Assembly: GCA_947456825.1 (NCBI GenBank) | Contig: CANGTM010000001.1 | Span: 1-64,000, forward strand | Length of the DNA stretch: 64,000 bases | Source of the DNA: Chitinophagaceae bacterium | GTDB taxonomy: Bacteria > Bacteroidota > Bacteroidia > Chitinophagales > Chitinophagaceae | Direction: 5' to 3' | In this document: in pieces, positions 31,532 through 40,197 of the stretch | Position numbering within the stretch: position 1 is the first letter of the stretch | Layout: every line of letters begins with the position of its first letter | The notes under the pieces: model-generated | What the model was told of the DNA's origin: nothing | What the model saw: the letters and a program-made list of their open reading frames with translations, nothing else | Database searches by the model: none | Translations under genes and position numbers: made by a program

Positions 31532-32377
31532 TCAGTAATCACCGAGGGTCTCCGGAAGTTGTGCCAGTGCCTTGGCCAACTGCTCATCGTTGGGGGCAAT
31601 GCCATGCCATTCATGCGTGCCTTCCATAAAGTCAACGCCTTTTCCCATTGCGGTCTTCATCAAGATGACGATTGGTTTGCCCTGTCCGGTCAGCGATTTG
31701 GCTTTTTCGAGCGTAGCCACAGTGTCGTCCATGTCATTGCCATTCATCTGCAGCACGGTCCAACCGAACGCATCGAATTTAGCGGCCAGGTCGCCCAATG
31801 ACATCACTTTATCGGTAGGTCCGTCAATTTGTTGGCCATTCCAGTCGATGGTGGAGATGAGATTGTCGACCTTGTGATGGGCGGCAAAGAGAGCCGCTTC
31901 CCATATCTGTCCCTCGTTGAGTTCTCCGTCTCCGTGAAGAGAAAATACCAATTCTTTTTTTCCGTTGAGTTTTTTGGTGAGGGCTGCACCCGCCGCAACG
32001 CTCAGCCCTTGCCCCAGTGAGCCAGAGGCAATGCGAATGCCAGGCAAATGTTCATGTGTGGCCGGGTGTCCCTGTAATCTCGAGTTTATCTTTCGAAAAG
32101 TGGCCAGCTCGGATGTATCAAAATATCCGGCCCTGGCCAGTGTGGCATAAAAGATGGGAGAGATATGGCCATTAGACAAAACGAAAACATCTTCGTCGGT
32201 GGCGTTCATATCAAACGAGGGATCATGTTTCATGATCCTGAAATACAAAGCGGCAAAGTAATCCGCACATCCCAGCGAACCGCCGGGGTGGCCGCTATTG
32301 ACGGCGTGTACCATACGAACAATATCTCTGCGTAGTTGCGTGGCTATGGAGCGAAGGTCGGCAGTAGAAGCAGCCAT
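31532..32377 (-). CDS. Transketolase N-terminal subunit
   Basis: VNSGHPGGSLGCADYFAALYF, SLHGDGELNEGQIWEAALFAAHHKVDNLISTIDWNGQQIDG, TPP-binding motif; 281 aa, lacks Pyr/C-terminal domains. Confidence 0.92.
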   Translation of the reverse strand: MAASTADLRSIATQLRRDIVRMVHAVNSGHPGGSLGCADYFAALYFRIMKHDPSFDMNATDEDVFVLSNGHISPIFYATLARAGYFDTSELATFRKINSRLQGHPATHEHLPGIRIASGSLGQGLSVAAGAALTKKLNGKKELVFSLHGDGELNEGQIWEAALFAAHHKVDNLISTIDWNGQQIDGPTDKVMSLGDLAAKFDAFGWTVLQMNGNDMDDTVATLEKAKSLTGQGKPIVILMKTAMGKGVDFMEGTHEWHGIAPNDEQLAKALAQLPETLGDY

Positions 32378-32452
32378 GGATCTGTTTTTTACAAATGTGC
32401 ATCCTTTTTTTAAAACGAAGTGGGGTGTCGAAAATTGGTGGGTAAACTTTCT

Positions 32453-32460
32453 TAGTTTTG
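32453..32460 (+). promoter_or_regulatory. -7 box TAGTTTTG before frr
   Basis: Exact TAnnTTTG, 4 nt before ATG 32465. Confidence 0.6.
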
Positions 32461-32464
32461 CACT

Positions 32465-33028
32465 ATGGCAGAAGATTTACAATCCATTAGTGCCGGCGCG
32501 CAAGAGCAAATGAAAAAAGCGATCGGCCATCTCGAGGTCGAGCTGGTCAAGATCAGAGCCGGTAAGGCGAATCCACAAATGTTCGATGGTCTGGTGGTCG
32601 ACTACTACGGTGCCCCTATGCCCATTAACCAAGTGGCCAATATAAGTGTGATGGATGCGCGTACGCTAAGCATTCAGCCTTGGGAAAAAAATATGGTCCA
32701 GCCCATCGAGCGCGCGATCATTGCGGCCAACATGGGGGTTACCCCGCAAAATGACGGAGCACTGATCCGTATTTTTATGCCCCCGCTTACCGAAGAGCGT
32801 CGGCGCGAGCTGGTAAAGCGTTGCCAGGGTGAGGGAGAACAAACTAAAGTTGCCATTCGTAATATTCGCCGTGATGCACTCGAGGCAATCAAGCGACTTC
32901 AGAAAAACGGACTAAGCGAGGACGCCGCCAAAGATGCGGAGGCGGGGGTGCAACAGCTAACCGATAAGCACATTGGGTTGGTAGATACGCACCTGTCTTC
33001 CAAAGAAAAAGAGATCATGTCGGTCTGA
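32465..33028 (+). CDS. frr: Ribosome recycling factor
   Basis: AIGHLEVELVKIRAGKANPQMFDGLVVDYYGAPMPINQVANISV, PPLTEERRRELVKR. Confidence 0.97.
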   Translation: MAEDLQSISAGAQEQMKKAIGHLEVELVKIRAGKANPQMFDGLVVDYYGAPMPINQVANISVMDARTLSIQPWEKNMVQPIERAIIAANMGVTPQNDGALIRIFMPPLTEERRRELVKRCQGEGEQTKVAIRNIRRDALEAIKRLQKNGLSEDAAKDAEAGVQQLTDKHIGLVDTHLSSKEKEIMSV

Positions 33029-33067
33029 TCCGATGTTATGCTGTAAGGTCTTTCGTCTTTGAATGGT

Positions 33068-33970
33068 TCAAGCCTTCTCTGGTGCCGTGCTCCGATTGGT
33101 CAGATAGACGCCTGCCAATATCAAAAGCAAACAGCTTACTTCTATCCAGGTTATCTTTTCGTTATCGAGCAATCCCCATCCAATGGCCACGAACGGGATT
33201 CCGTAGGTAACTAATGAAGCAAATAGCCCCCCGGCTCTTTTTACCAGTGAATAAAACAAGATAGTAGCTAGCGCGCTACCGATAATGCCCAGTGCTGCAC
33301 TAGACGCAATGGCCGATTGAACGGTGGCCGAAGAGAGGTCATGCGTAAAGAAACCAAAGAACCATAGTAGCAATAGAGCTGGAGGCAGCATGAACGAAAC
33401 CGATACGGAGGCCAGGTGCAGCGGATTGATGCCTTGCAAACGGTGGCTGACCATATTGACGTTTACGCCGTAAAGGATGGTTGCCGTGACGGGCAATAGC
33501 ACATAGCCCAGGTTTTCGAAACTGATACTTTTCTCTCCCATCAGTACCGGTAGTATGGTAAGCAACGCAAGCCCTAAAAACCCGATCAGAAGTCCCACCC
33601 ATTTTTCGATCGCGATCTTATCGCCATAGAAAAGAACCCCGATCAGCACTACCCAAATAGGGGAGAGTGAGTTCATGATGCCACCCAGCGATCCGTCAAT
33701 GCGCGTCAGCGCAATGGCGAACGAAAATGCAGGCAGCAAATTGCCGATAAAAGCGCTAAAGATGACCAGTGGCAGCTTGGTCCGGGGAATTTTGGATACG
33801 TGTAAAATTCCAAAGGGTAATAAGACCAGGGCCGCAGCCACGATACGAAGCGAAGCGATCTGGGTTCCGGTCAGCGCTGCCGTACTGTCTTTCATTAATT
33901 TAAAAGAACTGCCCCAGATGAGGCATAACGCTAGAAATAAGATCCATTTCAATAAGGGGCTAGATTTCAT
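33068..33970 (-). CDS. EamA/DMT-family transporter
   Basis: Two EamA-like halves, LCLIWGSSFKLMKDS; start at MKSSPLLKW. Confidence 0.9.
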   Translation of the reverse strand: MKSSPLLKWILFLALCLIWGSSFKLMKDSTAALTGTQIASLRIVAAALVLLPFGILHVSKIPRTKLPLVIFSAFIGNLLPAFSFAIALTRIDGSLGGIMNSLSPIWVVLIGVLFYGDKIAIEKWVGLLIGFLGLALLTILPVLMGEKSISFENLGYVLLPVTATILYGVNVNMVSHRLQGINPLHLASVSVSFMLPPALLLLWFFGFFTHDLSSATVQSAIASSAALGIIGSALATILFYSLVKRAGGLFASLVTYGIPFVAIGWGLLDNEKITWIEVSCLLLILAGVYLTNRSTAPEKA

Positions 33971-34017
33971 GGGGTCAAAGGTGCATATTCTTGCGGGTTG
34001 TTTGCCCTTTTTTTTAT

Positions 34018-34025
34018 TATGTTTG
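34018..34025 (+). promoter_or_regulatory. -7 box TATGTTTG before mscL
   Basis: Exact TAnnTTTG, 15 nt before ATG 34041. Confidence 0.55.
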
Positions 34026-34040
34026 TTCAAATTCATTTTC

Positions 34041-34409
34041 ATGGGAATGCTGAGAGAACTCCGGGATTTTGCCATCAAGGGAAATATCGTTGAGCTCGCT
34101 GTTGCGGTCATTATCGGCGGGGCTTTTGGAGCCATTGTCTCCTCCTTGGTAGAAGATGTTATCACCCCTCTTTTACTGGCTCCGGCTTTAAAGGCGGTTC
34201 ATGCCACAGAGCTCGACAAGTTGGTGTGGAACGGGGTCAAATACGGAAAGTTGTTGGCGGCCGCCATCAATTTTGTGGTTATCGCCTTCGTATTGTTCGC
34301 ATTGGTCAAAGCCATGAACAAGGTTCAAAAGAAAGAGTCGGCCAAGCCGGCGCCTACCCCCGAGGACATTGAATTGCTGCGTGAGATCCGTGACTTACTA
34401 AAAAAATAA
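34041..34409 (+). CDS. mscL: Large-conductance mechanosensitive channel
   Basis: MGMLRELRDFAIKGNIVELAVAVIIGGAFGAIVSSLVEDVITPLL; C-terminal PTPEDIELLREIRDLLKK. Confidence 0.96.
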   Translation: MGMLRELRDFAIKGNIVELAVAVIIGGAFGAIVSSLVEDVITPLLLAPALKAVHATELDKLVWNGVKYGKLLAAAINFVVIAFVLFALVKAMNKVQKKESAKPAPTPEDIELLREIRDLLKK

Positions 34410-34435
34410 TCTAAAGCTCCCTTCGAACCTCCTTT

Positions 34436-34443
34436 TATATTTG
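34436..34443 (+). promoter_or_regulatory. -7 box TATATTTG before scpA
   Basis: Exact TAnnTTTG, 7 nt before ATG 34451. Confidence 0.6.
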
Positions 34444-34450
34444 CTCAATT

Positions 34451-35254
34451 ATGTCATCACCTACCGCTTACCAGATCAGTCTACCGCAGTTCGAAGGTCC
34501 CTTCGATCTTTTATTGTTCTTTATTGAGCGAGATGAACTAGACATCTACAATATTCCCATTACCAAGATCACCAATGATTTTCTGGATTACATACACCAG
34601 CAAGATGAACTGAACGTAGAGCTGAGCAGTGAGTTTATTTTGTTCATCTCTACACTCATGCGTATCAAGGCCAAAATGCTACTGCCCCGCAAGGAGCTCG
34701 ATGCCGATGGAAACGAGATCGATCCCCGCGCCGAATTGGTCAACAAGATTCTGGAGTACAAGCGATTTAAAGAAGCTTCGGCCCAAATGGCCGAGATGGA
34801 GGCCCTTCGTCTGTTGATGGTCAAGCGGGGAAATATTCAAAAAGAACTGGCCACCATTGGAGAGGAGGCTAGCGAAGGCACCGAGATCACACAGCTTACC
34901 TTATTTAAATTGATGAAGGCCTTTGAAAGGGCCATGCAGAAATACAGTGACCGGGTTAATAAGCCCGTACACACCGTGGTACGCTACAACTACACCATGG
35001 AAGGTAGTCGTAAGTCAATGTTAGAGATGGCAAAAAAGGAGAAGACGATCTCTTTTGAACGCATTTTTGAATCTTGCGAGAACCGCGTGCATGCCATCTT
35101 CTTGTTTCTGTCGTTGCTAGAGTTGGTACAGCAACATTATTTGAACATCATCATCGGGCAAGGAAAGAACAACTTTATCATTGAGTACGATGAACAAGGA
35201 GCCGCCGATGCGGAGGCGTTGGCCTTGCAAACCGTTGATCCCTCTCTTAATTGA
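34451..35254 (+). CDS. scpA: Segregation and condensation protein A
   Basis: FEGPFDLLLFFIERDELDIYNIPITKITNDFLDYI, LMRIKAKMLLPR. Confidence 0.95.
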   Translation: MSSPTAYQISLPQFEGPFDLLLFFIERDELDIYNIPITKITNDFLDYIHQQDELNVELSSEFILFISTLMRIKAKMLLPRKELDADGNEIDPRAELVNKILEYKRFKEASAQMAEMEALRLLMVKRGNIQKELATIGEEASEGTEITQLTLFKLMKAFERAMQKYSDRVNKPVHTVVRYNYTMEGSRKSMLEMAKKEKTISFERIFESCENRVHAIFLFLSLLELVQQHYLNIIIGQGKNNFIIEYDEQGAADAEALALQTVDPSLN

Positions 35255-37172
35255 TCTCAGTTACTTGAACGGCCGCTAGTTCGCGTACGGCCTTTACGAT
35301 GGCCGTCGTGTCGTAGCCGCATTCGCGATGTAATTCGGCCGGGGTTCCGTGCTCTACCAACACATCGGGAATTCCCAGACGGCGCAGGTCTTGCTTGTAG
35401 CCATGTTCAGCCATAAATTCCAAAATGGCAGAACCAAAACCGCCTTTTATAGTACCGTCCTCGATGGTCAGGATCTTTGAATAGCGACCGCAGATGTGAT
35501 GCAGGAGTTCCTCGTCCAGCGGCTTTACGAAGCGCATATCATAGTGACCGGGGTTCAACCCGTCCGTACGAAGCTCGCGTATGGCCGCTGCGGCAAAATT
35601 GCCTGGGTGACCTATGGTGAGAATAGCGATCTCTTCACCCTCTTTGAGCGTTCGGCCTTTACCGATCGGGATCGCTTGCAGTGGGGTCCTCCACTCTGGC
35701 ATTACCCCTTCTCCACGGGGGTAGCGAATAACGAAAGGCAGTTGCGTGCTTTCAAGTTGTGCCGTATACATCAGGTTACGCAGCTCGGCTTCGTTCATGG
35801 GCGCGCTGATGATCATGTGCGGAATGCAGCGAAAATAAGCGATGTCGTAGCAGCCATGATGGGTAGGTCCATCGTCTCCGACCAGCCCGGCTCTGTCGAG
35901 ACAAAATACGACGGGTAATTTTTGAATGGCCACGTCGTGTACGACCGAGTCATAAGCACGTTGCATAAAAGAGGAGTAGATATTGCAAAAGACCTTGAGC
36001 CCTTGTGTGGCCATCCCGGCACTCAGCGTGACGGCATGTTGCTCGGCAATTCCCACGTCAAAGGCACGATGCGGCATCTTCTCCATCATAAATTTTAGCG
36101 ATGAGCCGGAGGGCATGGCAGGGGTAATGCCTACGATCTTTTCATTTTGTTCGGCCAGCTCGATCATCGTATGACCAAATACATCCTGGTATTTGGGAGG
36201 CTGTGGTCCGTCTTTTTTCTTTTGTACGATCTCGCCCGTCACCTTGTCGAATAATCCGGGAGCATGCCACTTGGTCTGGTCTTTTTCGGCCAGTGCATAT
36301 CCTTTTCCCTTGGTGGTGATGATGTGCAAGATCTTGGGCCCTGGTATCTCACGCAGGTCTTTAAGGGTCTCGACCAATTTGGCAATGTTGTGTCCGTCGA
36401 TGGGGCCAAAGTAACGTAGCTTGAGTGCCTCAAAAAGATTGGCACTGCTGCTGATGATGCCCTTGAGCCCTTCGGTGAGTTTATGTGCCATGGCTCGGCT
36501 AAAGTTCTTGCCGCGTGGAAGATGTCCAAGCAGGTTCCAGACATCATCCTTGATCTTATTGTACGTGGGCGACAACGAGATGTCGGTCAGGTATTCTTTT
36601 AAGGCGCCTACGTTCGGATCGATGCCCATGCAATTATCGTTGAGGATGATGAGCATGTCGGCATCGGCCACACCCGCATGGTTCATGCCTTCGAATGCAA
36701 GTCCTGCCGTCATGGCCCCATCACCGATCACAGCGACCACTTTGCGATCGTTCTCCCCTTTATGTTTGGCGGCCATGGCCATTCCCAAGGCGGCAGAGAT
36801 CGAAGTGGAGGAGTGTCCTACTCCAAATGTATCGTAGGGGCTTTCGCTTCTTTTAGGGAAGCCACTGAGTCCTTTGTATTTACGGTTGGTGGGAAACTGG
36901 TCTCTTCGTCCGGTCAGGATCTTATGTCCATAGGCCTGATGTCCTACGTCCCAAACCAGTTGATCGTAGGGGGTGTTGTATACATAATGCAGCGCAGTGG
37001 TCAGTTCCACCACACCCAGACTGGCACCGAAATGGCCCCCATGCACACTGACTATATCGATGATGTACTGCCGCAGTTCTTCGCAGACCTGGTGTAGTTT
37101 TTCGCGGGGGAGTTTTTTTAAGTCTTCCGGGCTGTTGATGGTCTTGAGCAAACTTCCGGGTTCAATATGCAT
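35247..37172 (-). CDS. dxs: 1-deoxy-D-xylulose-5-phosphate synthase
   Basis: SVHGGHFGASLGVVELTTALHYVYNTPYDQLVWDVGHQAYGHKILTGR, VIGDGAMTAGLAFEGMNHAG, FDVGIAEQHAVTLSAGMA, DRAGLVGDDGPTHHGCYDIAY. Confidence 0.97.
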   Translation of the reverse strand: MHIEPGSLLKTINSPEDLKKLPREKLHQVCEELRQYIIDIVSVHGGHFGASLGVVELTTALHYVYNTPYDQLVWDVGHQAYGHKILTGRRDQFPTNRKYKGLSGFPKRSESPYDTFGVGHSSTSISAALGMAMAAKHKGENDRKVVAVIGDGAMTAGLAFEGMNHAGVADADMLIILNDNCMGIDPNVGALKEYLTDISLSPTYNKIKDDVWNLLGHLPRGKNFSRAMAHKLTEGLKGIISSSANLFEALKLRYFGPIDGHNIAKLVETLKDLREIPGPKILHIITTKGKGYALAEKDQTKWHAPGLFDKVTGEIVQKKKDGPQPPKYQDVFGHTMIELAEQNEKIVGITPAMPSGSSLKFMMEKMPHRAFDVGIAEQHAVTLSAGMATQGLKVFCNIYSSFMQRAYDSVVHDVAIQKLPVVFCLDRAGLVGDDGPTHHGCYDIAYFRCIPHMIISAPMNEAELRNLMYTAQLESTQLPFVIRYPRGEGVMPEWRTPLQAIPIGKGRTLKEGEEIAILTIGHPGNFAAAAIRELRTDGLNPGHYDMRFVKPLDEELLHHICGRYSKILTIEDGTIKGGFGSAILEFMAEHGYKQDLRRLGIPDVLVEHGTPAELHRECGYDTTAIVKAVRELAAVQVTEIN

Positions 37173-37351
37173 AGCGCTGAGGTTAGGCCTAAAATTAGGG
37201 AAATTACTGTCGATGCCCCGTCCTTTTTCGGAGCGCCTTGTTTGAACAAAATTGGTACAAAAAAGTTGATGATACTCCGCTAAAAACAGCCTTAGACCAC
37301 TGGTCCCAAGCCCCTTTTAGAGAAAGCGGAGCGTTGTACCTTTAATCCGTT

Positions 37352-38416
37352 ATGGGATTCTTGTCTGATCGCAATAGGTTGTATTGGGTGCTACAGTTGG
37401 GTGGCTGGGGTACGTTTTTGGCCGGGTCATTTATTTTGGCCAACATCTTTAACCTGGAGTATCCCGAGGCTATCATCATCAATCGGACGATAGCGATGAC
37501 ACTGACCGGCTTGTTTGCCTCCCATATGCTTCGGGAGGTACTCAAAAAATCGGGTCTGATGCAAAAAAAGCTGGAGCAATCGATTCCCTGGTTGCTACTG
37601 GCACTGGCCTTCTCTTCTTTTGTATATGGATTACTGGTACTGGCCTGTTTTGAAGCATTCGATCTATACCTCTCGCAAGAGACGATCGAAAAATTGAACA
37701 TGGGGCAATTGCTGTTAGCCGTGAGCCTGGAAATGGGCACCATCATGTTAGCCTGGCTTACCATCTACTGCTTTTATCATTATTACGCCGATAGCCGAAA
37801 GCGCCAGCTCGAGCAGTTGCAGTTAGAGGGGGTCATCAAGCAAATGGAGTTGAAGACGCTCAAGGCGCACCTGAATCCGCATTTTATCTTCAATTCACTC
37901 AACAGTATTCGGGCCTTGGTCGAATTAGATCCTACTCGTGCGCGCCGCGCCATCACCGAGCTCAGCAATTTGCTGCGCGGAAGCTTGCAAACCGAACAGG
38001 CGCAACTGGTACCCCTGCAAAAGGAGATCGATATCATCCGCGATTATTTGGCGCTGGAGAGCATTCGGTTCGAGGACAGGATGCTTATAGACTGGCAAAT
38101 CGCAGAAGACACCTTGTCGCTTCCTGTTCCTCCCATGATGTTTCAAACCTTGGTCGAAAATGCGATCAAGCATGGGATCGGTACGCTCTCGGAGGGAGGG
38201 CGCATTACCATTCGTTCTTCGCGTGATTCGGCTAGTCATCAACATGTGGTGGAGATCACCAATACCGGAACACTGAACGGATCCGAACATACACCCGGAT
38301 TTGGTATCAGCAGCACGCAAAGCCGACTTACGTTGCTCTATGGATCGGCTGCCAGTTTTTCCATTGTGCAGTTGCCAGAGCAAACGGTCAAAGCCACCGT
38401 TCGTATTCCTATTTGA
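37352..38416 (+). CDS. LytS/YpdA-family sensor histidine kinase (His_kinase domain)
   Basis: LKAHLNPHFIFNSLNSIRALVELDP, PPMMFQTLVENAIKHGIGTL; N-terminal TM segments. Confidence 0.93.
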   Translation: MGFLSDRNRLYWVLQLGGWGTFLAGSFILANIFNLEYPEAIIINRTIAMTLTGLFASHMLREVLKKSGLMQKKLEQSIPWLLLALAFSSFVYGLLVLACFEAFDLYLSQETIEKLNMGQLLLAVSLEMGTIMLAWLTIYCFYHYYADSRKRQLEQLQLEGVIKQMELKTLKAHLNPHFIFNSLNSIRALVELDPTRARRAITELSNLLRGSLQTEQAQLVPLQKEIDIIRDYLALESIRFEDRMLIDWQIAEDTLSLPVPPMMFQTLVENAIKHGIGTLSEGGRITIRSSRDSASHQHVVEITNTGTLNGSEHTPGFGISSTQSRLTLLYGSAASFSIVQLPEQTVKATVRIPI

Positions 38417-38429
38417 TCAATTTTTTGTT

Positions 38430-39161
38430 ATGCCTATCAAAACTATTATCATCGACGACGAAAGGCTGGCACGCGTGGAGTTGCGCAAGTTGCTGGGCGA
38501 ATTTTCCGAAATAGAGATCGTTGAAGAGGCGGTGAATGCCGATGAGGCGTTGCAGAAGATCGAGTTACTGCAACCTGAGTTGATCTTTCTAGATATTCAA
38601 ATGCCCGGTAAGACCGGGTTCGACCTGTTGGCCGAACTCGACCGTAGCCCTGATGTGATCTTCACTACGGCCTACCACGAATACGCCATCAAGGCTTTTG
38701 AATTCAATGCACTCGATTATCTTACGAAGCCCATCGACCCCAGGCGGCTGGCCGATGCGATACAAAAATTGCAGGGCCCTGAGTTGCGTCGCTCCTTGAC
38801 GTCCGCATCCGTTTCGTCGGCCTTGCTGTCGGAGCAAGATCAGGTCTTTGTCAAAGACGGAGAACGTTGTTGGTTTGTTAAGCTCAGTGAGATCCGGCTT
38901 TTTGAAAGCGTGGGCAATTACGCCCGGGTTTTTTTTGGCACCAACAAGCCCCTTATTTTAAAATCGCTCAATGCGCTCGAGGATCGACTCGATTCCCGGG
39001 TGTTCTTCCGCACCAACAGAAAGCACATCGTCAATTTGCGAATGATCGAAAAGGTAGAACCTTACTTCAATGGCGGACTATTGTTGGAGTTAAAGGGGGG
39101 TGAAAAGATCGAGGTCAGCCGCAGACAAACGCTTCGGTTCAAGGAGATGATGAGCCTTTAG
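38430..39161 (+). CDS. LytTR-family DNA-binding response regulator
   Basis: IIIDDERLARVELRKLL, LIFLDIQMPGKTGFDLL, C-terminal LytTR (VFFRTNRKHIVNLRMIEKVEPYFNGGLLLELKGGEKIEVSRRQ). Confidence 0.95.
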   Translation: MPIKTIIIDDERLARVELRKLLGEFSEIEIVEEAVNADEALQKIELLQPELIFLDIQMPGKTGFDLLAELDRSPDVIFTTAYHEYAIKAFEFNALDYLTKPIDPRRLADAIQKLQGPELRRSLTSASVSSALLSEQDQVFVKDGERCWFVKLSEIRLFESVGNYARVFFGTNKPLILKSLNALEDRLDSRVFFRTNRKHIVNLRMIEKVEPYFNGGLLLELKGGEKIEVSRRQTLRFKEMMSL

Positions 39162-39898
39162 CCGTGAACAGCTTCGCTGATGGCTTGAATGAGACTGCGA
39201 TCTTTTTCAATGGCATTTCCTACCACTACCACATCGGCTCCGGCCTGGCAAATGGCTGCCGCTTTTTCTGCGCTTGTAATGCCGCCTCCTACGATCAACG
39301 GCACTTCGATCTGTGCCGACACGGATGCCACCATCTCCTCGGTCACGGGTGTACGCGCTCCGCTGCCCGCATCTAGATAGATCAGTTTCATACCCAGCAT
39401 TTCGGCGGCCATGGCCGTACATTGGGCGATCTCTTTTTTATTGGCGGGTATAGGGCTGGCATTGCTGATGTACGATACGGTAGTGGGGGCGCCTCCGTCA
39501 ATAACCATGTAGCCTGTCGGAAGCACTTCGAGACCGCTTTGTTTTACCAAGGGAGCTGACAGTACGTGTTGTCCGATCAGGAGATCGGCATTTCGCCCGG
39601 AGACGAGCGAAAGATATAGCAGGGCATCGGCATAACGGGTTACCTGCGAGGGGCTGCCCGGAAATAGGATCACCGGTATATCGCTATGTTTTTTTAAATA
39701 TTGAACCTGCTCTTCGAGTTGATGCGATATTACCAGGCTGCCGCCTACGAACCAGAAATCAACCGCTGCCGCCGCACCCAACGCGATCAACTCATCCAGC
39801 ACCGCTATTGGAGCCTTATCGGGATCGATGAGGACCGCAAAGGACTTTTGCTGCTTGTTTTTTCGCTCGGTGAGCAGTGAATAAAGAGATCTTTTCAT
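39158..39898 (-). CDS. Geranylgeranylglyceryl phosphate synthase-family protein (PcrB/GGGPS-like)
   Basis: FAVLIDPDKAP, DFWFVGGSL, PVILFPGSPSQVTRYADALLYLSLVSGRN, LIYLDAGSGARTPV, PLIVGGGITSAEKA, VVGNAIEKD. Start at MKRSLYSLL. Confidence 0.9.
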   Translation of the reverse strand: MKRSLYSLLTERKNKQQKSFAVLIDPDKAPIAVLDELIALGAAAAVDFWFVGGSLVISHQLEEQVQYLKKHSDIPVILFPGSPSQVTRYADALLYLSLVSGRNADLLIGQHVLSAPLVKQSGLEVLPTGYMVIDGGAPTTVSYISNASPIPANKKEIAQCTAMAAEMLGMKLIYLDAGSGARTPVTEEMVASVSAQIEVPLIVGGGITSAEKAAAICQAGADVVVVGNAIEKDRSLIQAISEAVHG

Positions 39899-40197
39899 TG
39901 GGTAATTTGCCAGTTGCAAATTTGCGGAAAATTGTTTGCATTACAGGGCTAAATATTCTTACAAACAGATACTGAAATTTCCAAAAAAATCTTCCAAAAA
40001 GTAATCCAGAAAATGTGAAGAAATGCCCAAATCCACGACAGACAAGGGTTGTGTGCGATTTAATGGGTATTTTCCACACAATGTGAATATTTGAGGGCTT
40101 GTTTTTTTTAGAGTAAAAAATATTTTCGTTGACGACCTTGCGAAAGCCTGGATCGTATCGAACCAAGGACCAAAACCCAGTAAATTCTTTTTTGTAT

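Noticed and set aside
37173-37351. ACTCCGCT...AGCGGAGC inverted repeat upstream of the LytS gene
   Set aside because: Short (7 bp), about 50 nt apart, no additional support; could be an autoregulatory site but not above chance by eye.
39899-40197. Cobalamin riboswitch upstream of B12-dependent RNR
   Set aside because: No B12-box-like GCCACTG or clear multi-stem core seen; needs an Rfam search to exclude formally.
40129-40197. N-terminal extension of NrdJ from the TTG at 40129
   Set aside because: ATG at 40198 gives a more typical start (MPSKKSAATKGGLQFSRRFT); extension sequence looks non-coding.
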